Below, in pieces: positions 1 through 3,408 of a stretch of 9,270 bases of DNA (its first letter is position 1; each line of letters begins with the position of its first letter). The notes beneath the pieces are model-generated. The model was not told the origin of the DNA and did no database searches. It was given only the letters and a program-made list of their open reading frames with translations. The DNA is from Scatosoma sp045656625 (GTDB lineage Bacteria; Bacillota; Clostridia; Christensenellales; Borkfalkiaceae). The translations under genes were made by a program, and so were the position numbers. The stretch lies in the NCBI GenBank assembly GCA_045656625.1, contig JAZORL010000087.1, forward strand, positions 1 to 9,270. The letters are read 5' to 3'.

Positions 1-16
1 ATATAAAAAAGGAATA

Positions 17-50
17 GGGGCTTAAAAAAACGCTAAAATAGCCCTTTTTT
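17..50 (+). terminator. Weak terminator-like hairpin upstream of terS
   Basis: GGGCT (18-22) pairs with AGCCC (40-44), followed by six T. The stem is only 5 bp and the loop is 17 nt, so it is a weak candidate. It could end a gene lying left of the window. Confidence 0.35.
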
Positions 51-88
51 AATATAAAAACACTCTATATAGCTTTTAGGAAAATATA

Positions 89-114
89 CCTGGAACATGG
101 AACACCTGGAACAC
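89..114 (+). repeat. Three TGGAACA direct repeats before terS
   Basis: TGGAACA occurs at 91-97, 98-104 and 107-113. The first and third copies carry the longer form CCTGGAACA. The block lies 11 nt upstream of the terS ribosome binding site, in the presumed leader or promoter region. This could be an operator or a packaging-protein site. No clear -35 and -10 pair could be assigned around it. Confidence 0.5.
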
Positions 115-138
115 TTCTATTTTTAAGGAGGAATCTTA

Positions 139-708
139 ATGGCAAAAAAATCAAACGATATTATCCCTGCGGATAATAAACCAGTTACCGGCAGAGGAGG
201 ACTATACAACTTTCCTAACGCTGCTATCCAGCGAATCGAACAGGACGATGAAAAACGAGCCTTTATGGCAAAGTCCATTGAAAATAATCTGTACTTCTTT
301 AATGTGGGGCTTTCTCCAGTGAAATCAGACGAGGAGATGTGCCAGCGACTGAATTACTTCTTTACAGAGTGCGCTAAGTCTCAGCAACTCCCGACTGTAG
401 AAAAAATGGCTAACTGTCTCGGTTATCATCGTCAGACGCTTTACGACTGGGAGCATGGTAAAAACCATGGTTTCAGCTCTGCGACTGCTGAGATCATCCG
501 TAAGGCAAAACAAATCCTGGCTGGTATCGATGCAGACTTAGCTCAGGAAGGTAAAATTCAGCCGGTCGTTTATTTGTTCCGCGCTAAGAACTTCTATGGC
601 ATGAAAGACCAGCAAGACGTTGTGCTTACTCCGAATACGCCACAACTTTCCGATGCGGATATTGCGACTATAGCAAATAAGTATGAGGAACTGCCGGAGG
701 CAGACTAA
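139..708 (+). CDS. Phage terminase small subunit, gp3-like DNA-packaging protein
   Basis: This is a probable small terminase subunit of 189 aa, the usual size for this group. It would recognise packaging-site DNA and deliver it to the large ATPase/nuclease subunit. Residues about 84-107 form a helix-turn-helix (PTVEKMANCLGYHRQTLYDW). They are followed by the acidic and hydrophobic helices and the segment VVYLFRAKNFYGMKDQQD (143-160), which I recognise as typical of gp3-type packaging proteins in Bacillota phages. The start is set by AAGGAGG at 125-131, 7 nt upstream. The gene ends at a hairpin terminator, and no large-terminase gene follows in the next kilobase, which is unusual for a complete phage. 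Family assignment is from memory of family features; the DNA-binding role is inferred. Confidence 0.75.
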   Translation: MAKKSNDIIPADNKPVTGRGGLYNFPNAAIQRIEQDDEKRAFMAKSIENNLYFFNVGLSPVKSDEEMCQRLNYFFTECAKSQQLPTVEKMANCLGYHRQTLYDWEHGKNHGFSSATAEIIRKAKQILAGIDADLAQEGKIQPVVYLFRAKNFYGMKDQQDVVLTPNTPQLSDADIATIANKYEELPEAD

Positions 709-812
709 CACGACTATAAACCAGGTTCACGACTATGTGTGCCTGGTTTTTTTACGACTTTCACGACTTTTACGACCACGACTTTCGGGACTATCACGAC
801 TATCACGACTAT
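709..812 (+). repeat. Iterated 9-bp direct repeats, consensus (C/T)ACGACT(A/T)T
   Basis: CACGACTAT or close variants occur at 709-717, 728-736, 753-761, 762-770, 777-785, 786-794 (CGGGACTAT), 795-803 and 804-812, with a 6-bp partial copy at 771-776. From 753 onward the units abut head to tail. The array starts right after the terS stop and lies immediately next to a terminase gene. Plausible roles are a packaging-recognition (pac or cos) site bound by the small terminase, or replication iterons. The array is also open in one frame, giving Asp-Tyr-His repeats, but no ribosome binding site supports translation. Confidence 0.85.
718..753 (+). terminator. Rho-independent terminator after terS
   Basis: AACCAGG (719-725) pairs with CCTGGTT (742-748), with an inner CAC/GTG pairing, followed by a T run to 753. 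It begins 10 nt after the terS stop. One copy of the 9-bp repeat motif (728-736) lies in its loop region. Confidence 0.8.
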
Positions 813-1077
813 CGGCTGGCATTAACTTTCGCCTCGCCTCTTACACCTAAAAAAAGACCCCGCTTTTCGCTCATTTTTAGGCTTCCACAGGTCCGGGCGT
901 ATCGTTTTTGGCCCTGCTGCATACCTCCGCCGGGATATATAACCGGGTACAGTATACCGCTATAAAGCCTATACGCGTTCGCTAGCGTGTCACAATGGTG
1001 CAATAGTGTATTTATACCTAAAATAAAAACGTCGCTTAGAATAGCGCTCAGAGGCTCAGAAAAACGCGTGCAAAAAT
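813..1077. other. Intergenic region with no supportable gene
   Basis: I see no convincing gene here on either strand. An inverted repeat, CCTAAAAA (846-853) with TTTTTAGG (874-881), is the clearest structure. GGAGG on the minus strand near 925-935 sits only 1 nt from an ATG, too close for normal initiation. The stretch could hold a non-coding RNA, a packaging or replication site, or decayed sequence. Confidence 0.5.
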
Positions 1078-1100
1078 AACCGGCCTATTCCGGGCCGGTT
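1078..1100 (-). terminator. GC-rich hairpin, likely leftward terminator
   Basis: AACCGGCC (1078-1085) pairs perfectly with GGCCGGTT (1093-1100) across a 7-nt loop. Read leftward it is followed by ATTTTT, so it fits a minus-strand terminator. Rightward the tract is only TTTA. It is the second of two hairpins downstream of the small-gene cluster. Confidence 0.6.
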
Positions 1101-1169
1101 TAGTATTCCTGGAGGCGCTGCCGCCGTCCTGGGCTGCGTTTCTGATCGACGCGGGCCGCTGGTCCCGGG

Positions 1170-1202
1170 AAAAGAATAGCCGCCAGGCAGCAGCCCGGCG
1201 GC
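1170..1202 (-). terminator. Terminator directly after the small-gene cluster
   Basis: GCCGCCAGGC (1179-1188) pairs with GCCCGGCGGC (1193-1202) with one G-T wobble and a 4-nt loop. Leftward it is followed by TATTCTTTT (1170-1178). It begins 5 nt after the last stop codon of the leftward cluster, which suits a transcription terminator. Confidence 0.7.
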
Positions 1203-1207
1203 GTGTA

Positions 1208-1363
1208 TTATTTGAAATATATTTTACATAACATTTTTTGATAACTGATTTTTCTTAAGCTGCAGCGCGGAAAATACTTTTTTACATACATGTATTTTTG
1301 CATCGCCTCCGCGCCGTCGTGATAATAGGCCGGGGAAAAGCCCGGTAAATTTAATTGATACAT
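1208..1363 (-). CDS. Small protein of unknown function, 51 aa
   Basis: I do not recognise this product. It begins MYQLNLPGFSPAYYHDGAEA and is rich in Tyr, Lys and aromatic residues, with two Cys and a basic C-terminal half; no membrane helix is seen. The start is supported by GGAGGC 7 nt upstream of ATG (1361-1363 on the plus strand). That binding site lies inside the last codons of the preceding 56-aa gene, whose stop is 1 nt upstream of this ATG, so the two are probably translationally coupled. A terminator hairpin follows the stop by 5 nt. The binding site, coupling and terminator argue for a real gene; function is unknown. Confidence 0.6.
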   Translation of the reverse strand: MYQLNLPGFSPAYYHDGAEAMQKYMYVKKYFPRCSLRKISYQKMLCKIYFK

Positions 1364-1364
1364 T

Positions 1365-1535
1365 TTATTCGCCTCCATAATACCGGCGGCGCACGATATC
1401 GCAACATCCGTATTTATTTATATAACAGTCCAGCCAAAACGCTGCCGCGGATCGCGTTCTATATGCATCTGATACAATGCGCCGGCCGTAACATAAATTA
1501 TTTGTCTGAATATAATATCTATATGTATATTTCAT
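1365..1535 (-). CDS. Small protein of unknown function, 56 aa
   Basis: I do not recognise this product. It starts MKYTYRYYIQTNNLCYGRRI. It has a central RTRSAAAFWLDCYINKYG segment that could form one amphipathic helix, three or four Cys and a basic RRRYYGGE end. An open frame extends five codons further upstream, but that stretch contains GGAGG (1544-1548). The ATG at 1533-1535, 8 nt beyond it, is therefore the better start. The final Gly-Gly-Glu codons provide the ribosome binding site of the next gene. It is the fourth gene of the leftward cluster and lies behind a GC hairpin at 1558-1576. Its basic, aromatic-rich character would fit a nucleic-acid-binding or host-directed phage protein, but that is only inference. 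Confidence 0.65.
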   Translation of the reverse strand: MKYTYRYYIQTNNLCYGRRIVSDAYRTRSAAAFWLDCYINKYGCCDIVRRRYYGGE

Positions 1536-1557
1536 TTTATTTACCTCCATTATAAAA

Positions 1558-1576
1558 GCCCCGTATGCGCCGGGGC
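1558..1576 (-). terminator. Intra-cluster GC hairpin (attenuator-like)
   Basis: GCCCCG (1558-1563) pairs with CGGGGC (1571-1576), loop 7 nt. Leftward it is followed by TTTTAT, and 10 nt later by the ribosome binding site of the 56-aa gene. It may reduce read-through from the membrane micropeptide genes into the last two genes, or stabilise the upstream mRNA. Confidence 0.55.
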
Positions 1577-1584
1577 CTATATTG

Positions 1585-1665
1585 TTATTTGTATTTGTCC
1601 GCTAATCCAAAAATAACCGCTAGCGGGATATATAGTATAATTGCTATTATTATTAAAATAATCAT
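1585..1665 (-). CDS. Single-helix membrane micropeptide, 26 aa
   Basis: The peptide is very hydrophobic. It starts MIILIIIAIILYIPLAVIFG and ends in a short charged tail, ADKYK. One membrane helix would cover nearly its whole length. AGGGGG (1675-1680) lies directly after the stop of the previous gene and 9 nt before ATG. The gene is too short for routine gene calling. It pairs with the 30-aa membrane peptide just upstream, an arrangement seen for holin-like or small toxin peptides, but nothing in the sequence proves either. The binding site and spacing make it likely to be translated; function is unknown. Confidence 0.55.
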   Translation of the reverse strand: MIILIIIAIILYIPLAVIFGLADKYK

Positions 1666-1680
1666 TTTAACGCGCCCCCT

Positions 1681-1773
1681 TTACCACATAAAATATTCAA
1701 TAATGCCCGCAATAGCTGCGGCGATAGAAAACAGAATACAAAACGCGCCCATATAAAACATAAATACAGCCAT
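1681..1773 (-). CDS. Single-helix membrane micropeptide, 30 aa
   Basis: This 30-aa peptide starts MAVFMFYMGAFCILFSIAAA, continues through IAGIIEYF and ends in Met-Trp. It is almost entirely hydrophobic, with one Cys and one Glu, so a single membrane helix is predicted. AGGGGGG (1781-1787) lies 7 nt before ATG and only a few bases after the stop of the GP88-like gene (1792). The stop is followed at once by the ribosome binding site of the next micropeptide. This tight packing suggests co-transcription and perhaps translational coupling. I do not recognise a family. Confidence 0.6.
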   Translation of the reverse strand: MAVFMFYMGAFCILFSIAAAIAGIIEYFMW

Positions 1774-1791
1774 TGTTAATCCCCCCTTTTT

Positions 1792-2505
1792 TTAATGCTG
1801 ATCAATAATAGTAACGTCGCCGGGCTTCAGGAAAAAGCAGCCGCAGCAGTTTATAGCGCATTCGGTACAATTGCCGGTACAATGGTATTCATATTCGGCC
1901 CCGCCGCAATAAGTGTTTTGTGCGGGATCAGCAAAGTTAATATGGCATTCCGGGATATTATAGGGATTTGGCATATCCACACCAGGCGCAGCGGAAAACA
2001 GTAAATGCAAATTGCTAGGAATAACAGCCCCGGCCGCAATGGCTGCATTTACAATTTGGTATGCTTTAGTAAATGCTAAATATTCTACTTTAGGATTTTC
2101 CAGGGCCACGCGGATCATGCCGGCCAAATATCGCCCGTTTACGATATCCCCGGAAACATGCCAGCGGAAAAAGCGTTGTAGCTTTACAGCTTTAGAGATC
2201 TCTGAAAAATAACGGCCCGGATCAGTAATAAATAATAGATAGTTTTCATTCCAGGCATTCGCCGTGTCGGGTAGTCTGTTATAGGATCGGACAGCATAAC
2301 AATAATGTTTGCAGCTGCTGCAGTTGTGGCATGTCCCCACGGGCGGCAATGATATATTCATTATTGCGCCTAGTTTCATATTGCCGCCGCTGATATGGAT
2401 TTTAACGGGGCTGCCGTCGTGCTGGTCCTGGTATGCTTTGCTGGTCTGAATTGCTTTAGTAATGGATTTGTCGGAATTGATCCGGGCTTTAGGTTTTTTA
2501 CTCAT
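1792..2505 (-). CDS. GP88-like Cys-rich phage protein, 237 aa
   Basis: This resembles the phage 'gene product 88' family, whose molecular function is not established. An N-terminal basic segment leads to GGNMKLGAIMNISLPPVGTC, then a four-Cys cluster at C59, C62, C65 and C69 followed by YAVRSY. A core FRWHVSGDI lies at 113-121, and a second Cys-rich block near the C-terminus contains C200, C209, C213, C216, C220, C221 and C223. The two Cys clusters suggest metal or Fe-S binding (inference). The frame is open for 12 codons further upstream, but AGGGGG (2514-2519) sits 8 nt before the ATG at 2503-2505, so I take that start. It is the first gene after the operator-covered promoter and heads the small-gene cluster. 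Confidence 0.7.
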   Translation of the reverse strand: MSKKPKARINSDKSITKAIQTSKAYQDQHDGSPVKIHISGGNMKLGAIMNISLPPVGTCHNCSSCKHYCYAVRSYNRLPDTANAWNENYLLFITDPGRYFSEISKAVKLQRFFRWHVSGDIVNGRYLAGMIRVALENPKVEYLAFTKAYQIVNAAIAAGAVIPSNLHLLFSAAPGVDMPNPYNIPECHINFADPAQNTYCGGAEYEYHCTGNCTECAINCCGCFFLKPGDVTIIDQH

Positions 2506-2534
2506 GGTTTTATCCCCCTGTTTTTTCGTATTGC

Positions 2535-2638
2535 GTAACACTGTTTCGTGTTACTATGGATAATATAACACTAAAGCGTGTTACTGTCAACACTAAACCG
2601 TGTTATTTTGCATTGTCAATATCACTAAATAGTGTTAC
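2535..2638. promoter_or_regulatory. Array of four 20-bp palindromic operators
   Basis: Four copies of a partial palindrome, TAACAC-N6-GTGTTA, lie at 2535-2554, 2565-2584, 2587-2606 and 2619-2638. Centres are 30, 22 and 32 bp apart. Copies 2 and 3 share the core AACACTAAANCGTGTT. Copy 1 has a different centre (TGTTTC) and copy 4 starts ATCAC instead of AACAC. One copy fills the promoter spacer, one abuts the -35 box, and the other two flank the promoter. This is the layout of a phage-repressor or plasmid-regulator operator region. The cognate DNA-binding protein is not encoded in the window. Confidence 0.9.
2562..2590 (-). promoter_or_regulatory. Sigma-A-type promoter of the GP88 and small-gene cluster
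   Basis: Read leftward: TTGACA (2585-2590), a 17-bp spacer, then TATATT (2562-2567). This is a perfect -35 box and a good -10 box. One 20-bp operator (2565-2584) fills the whole spacer, so a bound regulator would exclude RNA polymerase. The leader to the GP88 start is about 50 nt. A second TTGACA (2614-2619) lies farther upstream but lacks a good -10 box. Confidence 0.85.
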
Positions 2639-2645
2639 ATATTTT

Positions 2646-2675
2646 TGTGCACAATAGTTAAAAGTATTGTGTACA
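2646..2675. repeat. Inverted repeat near the element edge
   Basis: TGTGCACAAT (2646-2655) and ATTGTGTACA (2666-2675) form an inverted repeat with one mismatch and a 10-bp spacer (AGTTAAAAGT). It lies about 80 bp inside the junction with host sequence. It could be a recombinase arm site, part of an attachment site, or another regulator site. Nothing in the window distinguishes these. Confidence 0.6.
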
Positions 2676-2758
2676 TAGTACCAGGGCGCGGCGCTATTCC
2701 CGGCCGGGCTGATCCCGGCGCGGTCCATATTGGCGACGGGGCCGGGGGATATCTGGAG
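2676..2758. other. GC-rich junction segment, origin unclear
   Basis: This GC-rich segment separates the operators from the first host codons. It is open in one plus-strand frame (Gly/Pro-rich, continuous with the pseudouridine synthase remnant) and in more than one minus-strand frame. One minus frame reads ...MDRAGISPAGNSAAPWYYVH and stops at 2603, inside the third operator. It could be the tail of an interrupted element gene or plain non-coding end sequence. No ribosome binding site or family match helps decide. Confidence 0.4.
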
Positions 2759-3274
2759 CGCCCTACGGGCGGGGTGATGGTGTACGCCAAGACGAGCAAG
2801 GCGGCGGCAAGACTCACCGAAGGCTTGCAAACGGGGGATTTTGAGAAGAAATATCTCGCCGTGCTTTGCGGTACGCCCGATAGCTTGCGCGGTAAGCTTT
2901 GCAACTATTTGCGAAAGAACACCGTGAATAATTTGGTGTACATTTGTACGCCGAGCGAGGAAGGCGCAAAATATGCGGAGCTTGACTATCGCGTAGTTGA
3001 AAGCAAGGGAAAATATTCGCTTGTGGAAGTGTTGCTGCACACGGGCAGAACGCACCAAATCCGCGTGCAGATGGCAGGGATTTCCCACCCGATTTACGGG
3101 GATATGCGCTACGGCGGTCCGCTTGCGCAAAAGGGGAAGCTTGCGCTTTGGGCATACTCCCTTTCTTTCCTGCATCCGATTACGAAGGAACGCTTAAAAT
3201 TCATTGCGTATCCCCCTGAAACGGATACCCCTTGGAAGGCGTTCGAGCTTGCAAAAGCGCTTGAAATTAAATAA
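2759..3274 (+). pseudogene. RluA-family pseudouridine synthase, 5'-truncated remnant
   Basis: This is the C-terminal ~171 aa of an RluA-type RNA pseudouridine synthase. Such enzymes isomerise uridines in rRNA or tRNA using an aspartate in the HRLD motif. Homology begins at RPTGGVMVYAKTSKAAARL, the segment that normally follows HRLD. It continues through FEKKYLAVLCG and LHTGRTHQIRVQ to ISHPIYGDMRYGG, and ends naturally at TAA. Upstream of RPTGG the frame reads GGYLE instead of HRLD, so the catalytic aspartate and the N-terminal ~60-75 residues are missing. The frame stays open back to a TTG at 2645, but no ribosome binding site is present. The short type lacking an S4 domain is about 230 aa when complete. 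The break coincides with the edge of the mobile element; the missing 5' part may lie beyond its far end. Confidence 0.85.
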
Positions 3275-3320
3275 AATTTAACTTTTTGAGAAAAATGGTC
3301 GAAATCCTTATAAAATGCGA

Positions 3321-3349
3321 TTGACAAACGTGTTGTTTTAAGGTAAAAT
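3321..3349 (+). promoter_or_regulatory. Sigma-A-type promoter for the surface protein gene
   Basis: TTGACA (3321-3326), a 17-bp spacer, then TAAAAT (3344-3349). Transcription would start near 3356, giving a leader of about 50 nt before the ATG at 3409. No strong terminator is seen between the preceding remnant and this promoter. Confidence 0.8.
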
Positions 3350-3408
3350 AAATAAGTACGGTATTGTAAAATATAGACAAACTTTGTAAAAACACGAGGC
3401 ACAGTTTC

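Larger units (their letters stand above)
1..2758. mobile_element. Phage-related element, right-hand part (left end outside window)
   Basis: This stretch carries a gp3-type terminase small subunit, a GP88-like phage protein, several very small genes, iterated repeats and an operator array. It then stops abruptly inside a chromosomal pseudouridine synthase gene. Base composition is patchy, with AT-rich spacers between very GC-rich hairpins, unlike the even composition to the right. No integrase, portal, large terminase or capsid gene is visible, so a prophage, a phage-plasmid and a phage satellite all remain possible. The right edge is set near 2758 because the pseudouridine synthase homology starts at 2759. 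The exact crossover cannot be fixed without the uninterrupted host gene. Confidence 0.65.

Noticed and set aside
735..965. Plus-strand open frame of 76 codons with Asp-Tyr-His repeats
   Set aside because: The repeats are the by-product of the 9-bp DNA array; there is no ribosome binding site, and the start lies inside the terS terminator.
809..1003. Minus-strand open frame ending in a basic 21-residue stretch
   Set aside because: The starts have no properly spaced ribosome binding site, and the inverted repeat 846-881 explains part of the sequence.
1102..1243. Plus-strand open frame with plausible-looking residues (EALPPSWAAFLIDAGRW)
   Set aside because: It has no ATG, GTG or binding site, and it spans the terminator hairpin of the opposite-strand cluster.
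1355..1756. Plus-strand open frames of 66 and 63 codons
   Set aside because: They are antisense to the microprotein genes, which have proper binding sites; these frames do not.
2603..3175. Minus-strand 190-codon frame across the junction
   Set aside because: Most of it is antisense to the pseudouridine synthase remnant; only its last ~50 codons might be real and are reported separately.
3267..3287. TTAAAT/ATTTAA hairpin followed by CTTTTT after the pseudouridine synthase remnant
   Set aside because: A six-pair all-AT stem is too weak to call a terminator.
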